A DNA stretch of 64,000 nucleotides from Helianthus annuus. Lineage: Eukaryota; Streptophyta; Magnoliopsida; Asterales; Asteraceae. Positions 45,112 through 57,754 of the stretch are shown one piece after another. Within the stretch, counting starts at the first letter, position 1. The number at the start of each line of letters is the position of its first letter. The DNA is taken from contig NC_035439.2 in NCBI RefSeq assembly GCF_002127325.2, forward strand, positions 141,266,827-141,330,826, given 5' to 3'. Below the pieces are notes generated by a model, which ran no database searches, was not told the DNA's origin, and saw only the letters and a program-made list of their open reading frames with translations. The position numbers and the translations under genes were made by a program.

Positions 45112-45627
45112 TACAAATTTGGATGGGATCAAAACGTTAGATTTTTATGTAATCTTTCTACATTCATTGTATCTTACATGGTTTCAAATCATCCAATATC
45201 TGGTCGGGAGTCCACAGTTTAGGAGCACCACATCCCTATCAAATAAAACCCGCTTATTTCTTTTTTCACAACTCCGTGGTAATTTTCCATTGGTCCACGT
45301 ACCCATCACAAATCAAATTATACATGTGTACCCTTAGGATATCATCACCATAAAGATTTTATTTCCCCATCAACGGCTCAGATTCGATCTTCAGCTTTAG
45401 ATTTCTAGTCATAACGACTGTACATCTCTCATGCAGTAGCTTCCCGTGACAGTGACGGGCAGCTGCCCTTCCCTACAACTCTTCTAGCAAGTATAATAAT
45501 ATCCCCTCTTCTCCATCTCCTTAAGTATTTTATTTCTGATCTCATCTTCTCCTCCTACCGCTTTCACCTTACAATTTTATTGAATAAAAACTTCAAAAGT
45601 TTGTGAAAATAATCGATAGATTTATCA
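45112..45627 (+). promoter_or_regulatory. Promoter region of intact PP2C B3
   Basis: TATA-like GTATAATAATATCC (45,491) sits about 135 bases before the ATG. The palindrome seen in sister promoters is present with one mismatch (45,454-45,471). The G-box/ABRE position reads CATGTG (45,323-45,328) instead of CACGTG; ACGTAC (45,297) remains nearby. Confidence 0.6.
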
Positions 45628-47297
45628 ATGGCAGGCATGTGTTGTGGTGAGACGACGTCATATAGAGATTCAACACCGTCAACTACCGAGCCTAGCGGTG
45701 GTGGTCGAGGAAGACGACGTCGTATGGCGATACAACAGCTTAAAAGCATCGCCACTACTGCCTCAAGTACAAAGACGGGGCAAGTCGGTTGTTCTACAGC
45801 AACCGTAACTACATCAAAGAGTTTTCGAGATGATGTTTTGGAGAAGGAGAGTTCCAGATTCGGTTTGACTATTGTGTGTGGAAGAAGGAGGGATCTAGAA
45901 GATGCTGTTTCGGTAAAACCGTCGTTTTGTAAAATGATTTGCTCTGATCTACACTTTTACGGTGTATTCGATGGCCATGGCTGCTCTCATGTAACATCCA
46001 AAACCATTATATATAATATTGTTTTACTCTATAATATATGCTGAATTACTTACTTTTAGGTGGCAAGGAAGTGCAAAGACCGGATGTACGAGATAGTGAA
46101 AGAGGAAGTTGAGAATTGTGAGGACTGGAAAGAGATGATGATGAAGAGTTTTGCACGGATGGATAAGGACGTAAGTGAATGGAGCAAGTGTGCATCATCC
46201 TGCTCAGATTGTAGATGCCAGCTTCAAACTCCACAGTCTGATGCTGTTGGATCTACTGCGGTTGTTGCGGTTGTGGCTCCGGAAAAGATTGTTGTTTCTA
46301 ACTGTGGTGATTCGCGTGCTGTGCTTTGTCGGAATGGTGTTGCGATTCCCTTATCCACGGATCATAAGGTACCGGCTTGTTGTTTGTTATTCGTATGGAT
46401 TTTGATCTCGGACAACTTTCAGTTGGTTAGGAATCTGATTGAATAATTGATTGCAGCCTGATCGACCGGATGAACTTAAACGAATTGAAGATGCGGGTGG
46501 CCGTGTTATATATTGGGATGGAGCTAGGGTTCTTGGTGTTTTAGCTATGTCTAGAGCAATTGGTATGTTCTTGTTACTCATAATCATATCTTATACCAGT
46601 TTCACTAGATCCAGAATCAATCAACGGAAAATCACAAAAATAGACATGTAAGACTTATTGGTATGGTTCTTGGTGTTTTAGCTATGCCTAGAGCAATTGG
46701 TATGTTCTTGCAACTGCAAGGTTTGAGGGATTTTAGGTGGAAAAAAGATTTGCTTTTAAGAAAAAAAAAAACAGTTCCAAATAACACTACCAGCTAACGC
46801 TTAGCCACGGTAACGTCTAATCAAACCAATACACATGTGAAGACCAACTAAACCAGTTACGGTTTGGCCCTCATTTTTAAAGTCGAATTCGTCTAGTTTG
46901 GTGATTTTCCTTTAAATCCGGATTCAATGTGATTCGACTAACTAGTTGTTCATATTAATCATCAGGCGACGATTATTTAAAACCGTATGTGATACCAGAA
47001 CCAGAAGTAACCGTAACAGAACGGACGGATGACGACGAGTGCCTTATCATCGCAAGTGACGGCCTTTGGGACGTGGTATCAAACGACGTCGCATGCCGTG
47101 TGGCTCGCATGTGCCTGAGGTCGGAGGAGGTTCCATCGCCGCCGCAGTCTGATGGTAGTCCATTCAATGTGGCCCGTGGTGAGAGCTCCGATAAGGCGTG
47201 TTCGGATGCGTCGATGCTGTTAACGAAGTTAGCGTTGGCTAGACGGAGCTCGGATAACGTTAGTGTATTGGTGGTTGATCTTAGGAGGGATATATAA
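45628..47297 (+). CDS. Clade A protein phosphatase 2C, AHG3/PP2CA-like (B3), intact
   Basis: Exons 45,628-45,990, 46,060-46,368, 46,457-46,562 and 46,966-47,297, all GT-AG, giving 369 residues against about 400 for Arabidopsis AHG3. The order of motifs follows the clade: MAGMCCGE start, [21 protein letters not shown] (metal site), [52 protein letters not shown] (with the lock Trp that contacts ABA receptors), [38 protein letters not shown]. Role: Ser/Thr phosphatase that inactivates SnRK2 kinases until bound by PYR/PYL-ABA, acting in nucleus and cytosol. It is the only intact copy of the B series. Intron 3 holds a duplicate of the end of exon 3 and a SINE remnant. Confidence 0.93.
46661..46790 (+). 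repeat. Duplicated exon-3 end and SINE remnant in intron 3 of B3
   Basis: GGTTCTTGGTGTTTTAGCTA to GAGCAATTGGTATGTTC (46,662-46,702) repeats the exon 3/intron 3 junction (46,529-46,569), including the donor. It runs directly into CTGCAAGGTTTGAGGGATTTT and an A-run, the tail half of the SINE found whole at 63,252-63,371 in gene A4. Confidence 0.85.
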
Positions 47298-48977
47298 CCA
47301 CCGTTACAATATTTTGAGTTCGTTTTAGAAGTCTCTAATCCGGTTTTTGTTGTTTTGGTACCATTGATGTATTGTTTTTTAACTATCTATAATTAGTAGC
47401 CGAGGGAAGAGTGGCTACAAGTTTCACACGGTAGTTGCATATACTCATAAAATAATGAGTAAATATTAAATAACATGTACATATGCTATATTGCTACATA
47501 TGAGTTCAAGTGTAATTCTTTAGACGTTATTATCGTTTATCTTTATATTGAAGAAAAGAACATATTTATCGTATAGATATCCTCCGACGAGGGCCGTTTA
47601 AACCGTTCATCACTCGCTCGACGTTCGTTCGAAAATTGCTCGGAAAATGCTCGTTTCGATTTGACATTTGGCTATAAACGAGTCGTTCTGCTCGGTTCGA
47701 TTTGTAAACGAGCCAAGCATGAGCAACGAAAGAGACATCTCAATAGGAATCGGCTCGTGTTTTACATCGATTATTGAAAACCATTAAAACAAATACTGGT
47801 TTTGGTCTCGATAATATTGCAACTAGTATCGATGTTGTTCGATGAAACCAGTATGGTACCGACACTCGTATAGTTTACGATACCGAAAAATACTTTACTT
47901 TAAATACAGTTACTTTTCCAACAAATTTTATATCGAAATGTTGAATAAATAATTAATCAATCACAATAACGTATTCAACTTTTTTTTGTTAAACATACAC
48001 AAGTTATTAGAATTAAATCAACTTAAATAAAAAAATTAAATGTGGGTGGTGAATTAAAAGTTAAAAAAATGATATTGTCTCTACAATTAATGTATATTGG
48101 TTCGGATGGTTACGGTAGTTTATGATATCAACACCGGGTATAGCAATCAAGAGAGAACCAGAAAAATAAAGTCACGATATACCCATAAGGATATCAACAT
48201 GTATTTTTTGTCAATCAAGAACCATCAAAGAAAAGTATTCCGGTTTTGGTTTCGATGACACCTACCGGCACTTGCTATAACTTATGCTATAAAAAAACGA
48301 CTTTGTTTTAATAAAAGTTATATCGGAATGTCAAGGAATAAAAAAATAAACAAAAACGTATATAAAATTTATAATTTAAATAAAAAGTTAAGGAACGAGA
48401 AAAATATCAGGGAAAAAGCAAACTAAAAACTAAATCTGTTAGAAACGCAAATTATACATACTATAACGTGTGAAATTGAAAGTTAAAAAAATATACAAAA
48501 TGTCAAAGCATGTATGTATAATATGCATCAAAACTTGTAAAAGGTGAATAGTTTTTTTATTTTTATTTTTGAGAGGTAACCTTTTTTACTTTTAGTCAAG
48601 TATAAAGGCCATACATAAATGTTATGATCTTAAGATCTATAAATATAGTTTTTAAAAGCCTTAGTTTTGTTATTCAAAAAAGAAGATAGCGACACACCTT
48701 GTTATGCGTTTGACATCTATCTTGATGTAATTTCCAATTTTTAATTATATCTTTTGAAGAGGAAATTAACAATGATATCACCTTATAGTTTGTTATTGAA
48801 TTCATGGTAAATGATGGGTATTGGATCTAAACAAAAATTGAACTTCAACTATTTATAATATAACTCATTGTCAAGTGTAATCTCTTTAGAAAGTTCTACA
48901 TCTCTATCTAGTCAACAATTGACTCATTTTTACACCAATGAAAATGTTATAAATCGTTTTATAACGACATAAATAAA
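47298..48977. other. 3' flank of B3 and spacer
   Basis: About 250 bases match the 3' flank of the 62-kb gene. A GC-richer patch at 47,590-47,750 (GCTCGGTTCGATTTGTAAACG, CGAGCCAAGCATGAGC) has self-complementary words and looks like a degraded repeat. The rest is AT-rich without genes. Confidence 0.5.
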
Positions 48978-49390
48978 GGGTGTATCTATTTGCACACCCA
49001 TTTGCCTATTGGTACACCAAAAAGGTATTTTTTTGTCCTATATGCACATCCTGCAGTGTCGAGCTGTGGCCAAAGCACGGCGTTTTGGTCCGGTCAACCA
49101 GACAAAGACTGACGGGTGTCTGACGGGTCTGTTGACCGGACCAAAACGCCGAGTTTTGGCCGCGTTTTGGTCCTCTCAACCAGACAAAAGACTGACACCC
49201 GGTCTGGTTGACAGGACCAAAACGCGGCCAAAGCTCGACGTTTTGGTCCGGTCAACAGACCCGTCAGTCTTTGTCTGGTTGACCGAACCAAAACGCCATG
49301 CTTTAGCCACAGCTCGACATTGCAGGGTATGCATATAGGACAAAAAACACCTTTTTGGGTTGGCTATCTACACACTTGGTGTGTAGATAG
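48978..49390. mobile_element. Fold-back element with long hairpin
   Basis: Arms 49,018-49,185 and 49,190-49,359 are near-perfect inverted repeats (TTTTGGTCCGGTCAACCAG and complement). Outside them lie TGTATCTATTTGCACACCC and its approximate complement near 49,365-49,390. Internal words such as GGCCAAAGC and GCGTTTTGG repeat. The whole could fold into one hairpin; no coding meaning. Confidence 0.82.
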
Positions 49391-49744
49391 TTTGAGCCTA
49401 AATAAAAGCTAGAAGCATAACCAATTTGATTTTGATTTTCTTCACCATCACCTAAACTCTTGTGTGACACTATGACCTAGATTCCTCATCAGCTCCGTTG
49501 ATCTTCTCTCCGTCATTCATCCATTTACCAATTTGGTTCCATTTTTAGTCAAGAAGCGGAAAATGCCATTGAAAGCATGCCAATATAGATCTTGATTTCC
49601 TTATGAATATGTGATCCAAGAACGAATAGAAAATTTGTAGGGGTGTTCACCGGTTCGGTTTATTGTTTATTTGGTTTTCAAAATTTTGTACCCCAAACCA
49701 AACCAAAATTTTGTGTTCAGTGACGTAGCGTTTAAGGGACCGGG

Positions 49745-49780
49745 GGTGCCCCCCCCCCCCCCCCCCCCCCGAATATTTCG
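49745..49780. repeat. Poly-C tract
   Basis: CCGGGGGTG is followed by an uninterrupted run of more than twenty C (49,750-49,770). Together with G-runs at 3,548-3,578 and 35,985-36,000 these are natural mutation and assembly trouble spots. Confidence 0.9.
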
Positions 49781-49985
49781 GTTAGAAGTGTAATATTTCC
49801 GTTTTTCCTCCTAAACTTTTAAAAATATATAGGTCTGCCCCCGCCAATTATTTTGTGACGCCCATTCGTACATGGGTTTAAAAACGCATATTATAGACGT
49901 ACGGACATTTAACAAAAGTTGTTCCCCTTCATTAACATGTACATATCCAACATTTACAAACGAACATAGTTACTTAAAAGTTTAC

Positions 49986-52923
49986 TAACTATTTTCAGAA
50001 TGACACAGACTACAGTTACATAATAGGTATTTATAGAACAAGATTAGGGTTTCCTACTTGGTCAACAAGTTAACTAAGTGGGCCTAATAACTAGTGCCGG
50101 CTAACCCTAACTAAGGCAGGCTAACCCTAATTAGAGCCGTCTACCCTAAAGCCTACGAACCCAACAATCTCCCACTCGAAGGCTTTGCATAGTCCACACA
50201 GTGCATCCAAGAAACCCATCACCAGTAACTTCAGTAATCTTTACGTTCAGGTCTTCCCAGCCTCCAGTTCCAAGAACAAGCTAAGACTTCAGTCACATCC
50301 AAGCCACCTAGTTGCAACCACACCTCTCATCAAGTAACTGAGAGACCAGTTGAAGCTCCCACAAGCTCCAACCCAATAGTCTTATCAGACCCATTCTCTA
50401 TCTCAACCGGCTTGCACGATCCACCAGCTCCAGAGATACAGAGATACACCGAGAATTAATACCACTCTCCACATTTTGCAAACTATTTCCAGAAGAGCTT
50501 TTTTCTTCCGTCGGAATTTTCGTCTTGAAAACCCAACGGTTCTTTGTGATTGTACCCGGAACACGACCCATGCTCCCACTATCACCAAATCCCCTGACTG
50601 GCTTAAACTTAGACCCCCGACCACATTCAACTGACATCCCCAAAGCACCAGGATTCATGTTCGCAAATTGAACCCTCTTCCGCTTACTAGATTCAGTGAA
50701 CCAGACTTTATGTTGTACAGGGACGGCTACTCCCTCAACAGGTATCTCAACTAGATACAACGATCCTCGTCTCCTCCCACAGGCAACAACAAGATTTCCA
50801 TCAATCACCTTCCACTTCCCACCACCAAACTTAACATCTAGTCCCTGTTTATCCAGTTGACTAACATAAATAAGTTTCTTCGTTAAACCTGGAATTACCC
50901 TGACGTTCTTTAAGTTCCATGTAGTACCCAGTGGAGTCTTCAGATTGACATCTCCCATACTCGTAACATTAAGAACATGACCGTTAGCTAATCTTACCTT
51001 TCCAAAGTCTCCTTTTTTCAGATTCACCATCGTCTCCCCGCTGTGCATGGCGTGAAACGAAGAACCAGAATCCATAGCCCAAGAATCTATAGACTCTTCA
51101 CAGCAAACCAGTACGTCACCGTCAGATTCATCTGACACAACACTGTTTACATGCTGCTTACTATCCTCTTTCTTAGGATCAGGACACTCGTTTTTAACAT
51201 GCCCCTTTTCACCACAGTTCCAGCACCTCACATTCTTCCCAGCTTTAGACAAGCTTTTCCCACGACTCCCACTGCTTCTGTTTTTACCTCTTCCCCTGCT
51301 AACACTGAGCATACCAGAAGTAGATCCTCCACTAGTGTTCCTCCGGCGAACGTCTTCACCCAAAACACTATCCCGGACCTGATCAAACTTCAATTTTCCA
51401 GCTCCAGCAGTTTCAGTGACCGTTGTCACAAATCCTGACCAACTATCAGGTAAGGAAGATAACAAAACCACAGCCTGAGTGTCATCATCCAACTTCATGC
51501 CCACAGTTGCTAACCTGGACAAAATTGAATTGACCTCGTTAATGTGATCAGTAACTGAACTGCCTTTGTTCATTCTCATACTAAATAGTTCTCTCATCAA
51601 GAACACCCTATTACCGGCAGAAGGCTTCTCATACATATTTGACAGAGTTTCTAACATATCACGAGCAGTTGTTTCTTTCATGATATTAAATGCAACGCTC
51701 CTCGTCAAAGCCAATGTAATTTTACCTCTTGCCTTTTTGTCCTTTGAGTTCCAAATTGCCTCGGTAGCTTTATCCATTCCAGCAGGTTTTTCTTCCAGTA
51801 CCACATCCAAATCGCATTCACCAAGCAACGCCTCTATTTGCATTCTCCACCAAGCAAAATCAGTACCGTTGAACTTCTCGATTCAGAACTTCAATAAACC
51901 AGAAACCCGAAGTACCCGAACCAAGCAACATCTTCAGCCATAGCAAACGAGAAAAACCAGAAAAAACCACAAGGAACCAAGCAACCGAAACCCGAGCAAC
52001 TTTCAATAAACCAGAAACCCGAAGTACCCGAACCAGCGACTTCTCTTGCAAACCCGAGCGTAAAATCAGCGAATAACTAGGTTCAAGAACCGAAACCCTA
52101 ATCGCCAAACACCCCAAAACCACCAGATCTGCAACAGCAAACCCTACGGCGCAAACCCTAGACCTTACGAGCCGTAACCAGAGAATAGGTACGGGCCGTA
52201 AACAAGTCAGCGGCGACGGCAACAACAGTAGATCAAGATCTCTCGTCCAGCTCTCTCCTTCTCCTGCGATAACCGTGTGAACCGTGTATTTTACTGAACC
52301 TTTGGCTCTGATACCACTTGTTAGGGGTATCGAATCAGAGTAGGCTCGAGCGGAAGCGGAACAAACACACACACAATAGCAGAAAATAAAGAACACGAGA
52401 ATTTACATGGTTCGGTCAAGGTGAGCTACGTCCACGGGTTGCAACTAGGTGGCTTAGATGTGACTGAAGTCTTAGCTTGTTCTTGGAACTGGAGGCTGGG
52501 AAGACTTGAACGTAAAGATTACTGAAGTTACTGGTGATGGGTTTCTTGGATGCACTTTGTGGACTATGCAAAGCCTCCGAGTGGGAGATTGTTGGTTCCT
52601 AGGCTTTAGGGTAGCCGGCCCTAATTAGGGTTAGCCTGCCTTAGTTAGGGTTAGTCGGCCCTAGTTATTAGGCCCACTTAGTTAACTTGTTGACCAAGTA
52701 GGAAACCCTAATCTTGTTCTATAAATACCTATTATGTAACTGTAGTCTGTGTCATTCTGAAAACAGTTGTGGGGGCATCTAATAAAAGTAAAACCCTAGT
52801 TGCAACCCGTGGACGTAGGTCACCTTGACCGAACCACGTAAATTCTCGTGTTCTTTATTTTCTGCTATTGTGTGTGTTTGTTCCGCTTCCGCTCGAGCCT
52901 ACTCTGATTCGATACCCCTAACA
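49986..52923 (-). mobile_element. Non-autonomous copia element with inverted 3' end (fold-back)
   Basis: Minus-strand order: partial 5' LTR (52,446-52,319, ending CCCCTAACA), PBS TGGTATCAGAGCC (52,316-52,304, matching initiator Met tRNA), gag-protease frame, PPT GAGTGGGAGAT, and a truncated 3' LTR (50,166-49,986). On the plus strand, 52,434-52,589 repeats the internal 3' end, followed by a complete LTR (52,590-52,923, TGTTGG to CTAACA, 334 bases). The two halves face each other as an inverted repeat. The junction lies in the word GGTTGCAACTAGG, common to LTR and interior. Confidence 0.85.
50398..51886 (-). pseudogene. Copia gag-protease frame without polymerase
   Basis: The frame begins after a stop at about 51,886 with IEKFNGTDFAWWRMQIEAL, so the original start codon is lost; the first Met is at 51,843. 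Gag (UBN2-type) runs to about residue 190. A zinc knuckle CWNCGEKGHVKNEC follows, then the protease active site WAMDSGSSFHAM and a pre-integrase-like region (GSLYLVEIPV). Integrase, reverse transcriptase and RNase H are absent; the frame ends shortly before the PPT. Such elements can only move with enzymes from relatives. Upstream, a stretch around AACCAGAAACCCGAAGTACC is duplicated (51,896 and 52,010). Confidence 0.85.
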
Positions 52924-54975
52924 TCGACAACATACTAACATGATAAGTTTTAAACACAATCTTACAATCGTATGACTATACTTAACATAAGTACAAAATG
53001 TTTTTGACCCGTTTGAACATGAAAACGCGGAAACGTGATATACGAGTGAGGTGTTCGTTCCATGCTTAGCGCCACCTAACACGATGATTTACTTACAACC
53101 ATACCGAACAATTTAGTTATATCATATTTAACTAACCTAGAATTTAGAACCTTCTGTCAAACGTGATAATAATCCCTTCATTAACATTCATTCAATCATA
53201 CTTTTAACGGGTCTTGATGTCGAATCCCTTCAATCTTCTATTTCCGGTTCGACACCAATTCCCGATTCATACATATGTCATTCTTACTTATTCGACCCGT
53301 AAGCATGAATCGAACTTCCATGTATTTTCATTTAACACAATACAAATTTATATGTACTTAACATAAACATTGTAAATTATTAGTATTTGTAAGTATAAGA
53401 ACTTACCTCGATCGTGTGAACCTTGTGACTTCTTATCGCTTGATTCTTCTTCTTTCACACCCACTTAGCAAGTTCATACTTAGTTTCTCATTCTTGAATA
53501 TCCAAACATTCATCTCTTTCTTTTAATATTAATGATTGATATTCAACAAGGGATTATCATAACAATAATAATCTATCTTTCAAGCATTTCATCAAATACT
53601 TGATGGGTGATCATCCAAGTCCTCTAACAAAGTGCCTATTTTTCTATGGTATTTACCACCTATTCGATTACTAACTCATTTCATTCAATCACAATAATAA
53701 ACTAATCATCTTAGATCTTTATAACATGATTTTCATCAAGTAATTAACCTTATATCATCGAAACTCTAGATAATTTGAATCCAAAAAATACACATAATTC
53801 ATAAATATGCATATATTTATTTGTACACAATATTACATCTTTTATTCATAACTTTACCATATCTATCTAGAATTAGTAGTTTTACCCCGTCTCTACTTTT
53901 GATTCTTGATAATGTCACATACAATTAACCATGAGTAAATCCAGTAGTGTTAAAAACAAACCTGCCTTGGATAGTGACTGACCTTGGCTTATATTAATTG
54001 TAATTGCAAAAACGACAGATAATAGAAATGGAGATATGTGGATATATGATCACAATGCAACATAACAAAATTAGGTGTTGATAGTAAAAACGACCGCTGC
54101 TTACACACACTCCTAGACTGGTCCGCATACTTTTTTGGTAGCCTGATTAAAATCTCATACACAAATATATCAATATCAGAAAGATACAATAATAAAAATA
54201 ATAATGGTTGCAATTATACATAATACAAATAGCAGTGATAATAATGATATTAATAAAAAATAATACTTTTTGTCATATATATATATTAATAGTTATATTA
54301 AGAAAAATAATATTTATGTGTAACAACATTAAATATAAATAGAAAGTATAACAACATTAATAAAATGTAATGGTATTTTATCTTTCTCAATGTTTTCATA
54401 ATACTTGATTTCTCTTATTAATTAATTAGCTCAAACCTTAAAGATAGTCATCCTATTAATTTGAATTTGAAAATTAAGATTTGGATAAAAATATTAAGTA
54501 GGGATATAGTCATCGTATTAATTTGAATTTAAAAATTAAGATTTGGATAAAAATATTAAGTAGGGATTATTTTTTTTACCCAAATTTAAGGATTTGTTTT
54601 TTGAATTTAGGATTAACTATGAAACTGAAAGGATCATGTTTTAGGCGGGAAAATAGAATTCTAAATAGCCTCTATGATTGTCATGTGTCTCAAAATTTGT
54701 TTATTTTATTATATGTATAGATTTCTTTTATTTTTCCGATTATTAATAATTATCTAATATTTCATTGGTTCTACCACATGTAATACATGTGTTTTTAACC
54801 TAACAATAAATAAAAAAAACAAATTAAAATTTTAATAAGTAAATAGTACATCGAATTCATCATTTAAATACATATCTTGACGATTGTATGTGTTAATTGA
54901 TTAGATTATATTTATTTAACTTGTGCAATATATAAGGTATTTTAAAGATATAACTATATTGCTTATTATTTAAAA
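52924..54975. other. AT-rich spacer
   Basis: No recognisable genes. A 62-base tandem duplication (ATAGTCATC...ATTAAGTAGGG) lies at 54,444-54,567. From 54,865 the sequence matches the repeat at 17,050. Confidence 0.5.
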
Positions 54976-56963
54976 CTAGAAAACTGACCCACGCGCGATG
55001 CGCTGAGGGTAATGAAATTGGTGTGCAATGATTAGATTTACACCCGTTGTGTTTAAGCTTATCATACTTCTTTCGTCATCAAAATCCGAGTAACAACTAT
55101 AACTACAACGTTATGTAAATAATTGTGTACGCTATTAAACACGTTATATAAATAATTGTGTACACTAATAAACACAGGTTGATGACAGATAAATACAATA
55201 ACTGCTTCTTTCAGAAGCATCTAAAGTCTGAGTAACACTTGTTTCATCTATAGTTTTAAAGTAGAGCGAGTATGATGTCGGGTTCCTTGGAACCTGGTCT
55301 TGGCATGTTTTATTCTGATGGAACCAAAAGGCGACACACTGCCTCTTGGCTGCATACTATGTCGTCGAAGGTTAATGTTTAGAATAGCTAGCTCTCTCAA
55401 CTGTTGCCTTCTGTACATATCCTGAGGTTTGTCCTGTAATTCGAAGTACTGTGTTTATAAATAGTTGAAACCAACCACATCATCTTTATGGGTTGGTCAG
55501 CCGGTAAGATATCTATACACCACCTCTATTCCATCTTTTTGAAATTTCCACCAACACTTTCAAGTTCTTACTTTTAATATTACTGAGACATGGAGGAGAG
55601 TTCTATTATTGATTCGATACATGTTTTTTGAAGTTAGATGATTGAAAACATTAATACTCTACTAAATATGCAAGAACTAAAGACTTGTTTTGTTTTCATG
55701 CTATAAATGGTGGCCTTAATTGTCAGGATAAGAAAACACTTTAGACTCACCGTAAACCCCTTAAATTTCCCCAACAATAACTTCCCGAATCGCAACATAA
55801 CACCTCAAGATCAGCAACAAATGATGGATTCACGGTCATCTATATAGCAACTCCACCACCCACAACCGCCACCAAAACCACTACCATCACCACCACCATC
55901 ACAATCGAAACGAAACGAAAAAAAACAAAAAAATATATACAAAAATGGAAGTTTAAAACCAAGTAGGCTCAGAACCGCGGTCGGATTCGCTTGCTTATCA
56001 TCATAGCCATACATCTCACAAGCGGAGGTTAAAAGAAACAAAACAACATCTCAACCATGAAGAACAGATTAATAGCATAAAGCAAGCTATAGAAAGACAT
56101 CAACACCTCAGATGAGCGAAGCCTTATCATCATCAGGCCAAACCCAAGAGATTAAAGTTTTTTTACACCCAAAAGCAGCCTAGGTTTTGAGTTTTAAAGC
56201 CCCGGAAACAAATGTCTCAGCCATGTAGACATACCATCTCCGTCACCATAGATGGCTCAAAAACTATTGACAACAGTGCCAACATAATCAGTCATGAAAT
56301 CCCCAAAAACAGGACAATACTCCGCACCATAACCACAAGTTTTACTAACCTTACAAAAAAACCCATAAAACCATGATATGCACAAAGTTATTCTTCCCTC
56401 TCTAGACATAACACATAGTCGCCGGCAACGTTTTTAAGAGAGAAACGACACGAATTTTGTCACAGGAAGAAGCAAGGGTTTTAAAGAACAAAAGAGACGA
56501 AACCGCCACCTGAGACGGCAGGAACCGCTGGCAATAGTAACAAAACCCTCAAAGGAAACCCAATTTCTTCTTCTCTCTTAATATCAGACAGTCGCCGGCA
56601 ACTTTTTTTAGAGAGAGAAAGAGTTATTTGTAGAGTGAATAAGAGAAAACTACTATTGTGAGAGGGATAACATTAAATGGGAAAGAAAACCAGCCCACAG
56701 GTTTTACAAACTCTTCAGATACCACTGTACAACCCTCGTATGCAAAAAATACAACTCGCATAGCACATCTATGTTGTTAATTTATAATATATAAATATTC
56801 TAAAAAGCATTGTACAAACAATATTACATAACATACAAGATACATTAGCACAAAACACAACCTATGCAAAGTGTACAACTCTCAAACCATCAAAATGTTG
56901 CAAATTATACTATTATATAATTAAATTTATGCAACCCGTGTATAACTTGGGGTTCTAAGCTAG
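54976..56963. mobile_element. Helitron-like ends, nested
   Basis: At the left, read on the minus strand, GCATCGCGCGTGGGTCAG followed by TTTTCTAG and T (54,976) is a Helitron-type 3' end. At the right, on the plus strand, AACCCGTGTATAACTTGGGG and TTCTAAGCTAG then T (56,963) is another. The homologous locus at 17.15 kb lacks the intervening 1.9 kb. The interior has no clear gene; purine-rich GTCGCCGGCAAC occurs twice (56,420 and 56,593). 5' TC ends were not fixed. Confidence 0.5.
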
Positions 56964-57104
56964 TAATAATAAGAAGAAAAAACTTATGGTGCATCAAATA
57001 AATATCGGATGGTTTCAGAAAAAAGAATATAACATATTAATTGACACTTGAGGAAAAAATAATAAAAAAAACTTACGGTGCATCAAATTCAGATGGTTTT
57101 AGAA

Positions 57105-57545
57105 AAGGAGTTAATATTCACACACCCTTCTCCTCTATCTCTCTCTATACATACATAGATATATAAATATATAGAGAGAGAGTGATAGAGTGAAAAAAGA
57201 TGTGTGAATAAGATTTAGGGGTGTAAAAATAGTAGAAGCTTTTCAGAAAATAGAATATAAAATATAAAAATAAGAAGGGTGTTAATACTCACACATCCCT
57301 CTCCTCTATCTCTCTCTATATATACATATATATATAGAGAGAGATTGAGTGAAAATGGTGTGTGAATAAGAATTTAAGGATTTGGTAATAGAATAAATCA
57401 AATAAGAAATATTATATAGTCCGTAATGATTAAAGAATAAACGCGGGAGATGTATGTGAGTCGGTGTGTATGGAAAGAGATGCATGATCCATAGATATAT
57501 AAAAAGAGAGATAGAGTGAAAAGGGTGTGTGAATAAGAATTTAAG
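57105..57545. repeat. Series of small fold-backs (TTCACACACC... / ...GTGTGTGAATAAG)
   Basis: Units at 57,112-57,217 and 57,283-57,371 have arms CACACCCTTCTCCTCTATC and GATAGAGTGAAAAAAGATG-like complements around a TATATA centre. A third half-unit is at 57,500-57,541. Probably a small MITE duplicated in tandem. Confidence 0.65.
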
Positions 57546-57754
57546 GATGTGGTAATAGAATAACCAAATAAGAAATATTATATAATTAGTAATAAGGAAT
57601 AAACGGGGGAGATGTATGTCTGTGCTTTGTGTGTGAGAGAGAAAATTGGGGGCCAAATTGAAAAACAAGAAAATCAAAGGTAAAAAATTTATTATTATTA
57701 TTAGTTATTATTTTATTATTATTGTTTTTAAACAAAAAAATAAGGTTTAGGCTA

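Noticed and set aside
47760..47890. Possible further GGTACC MITE
   Set aside because: Only a few ACCAGTATGGTACCGAC-like words, without the TAGGGATGAG termini; too degraded to call.
49009..49338. 109-residue plus-strand frame
   Set aside because: Entirely within a long inverted repeat, with the mirror frame on the minus strand. Non-coding fold-back.
51860..52396. 178-residue minus-strand frame upstream of copia gag
   Set aside because: It covers the LTR, primer-binding site and leader of the copia element; hydrophobic by chance.
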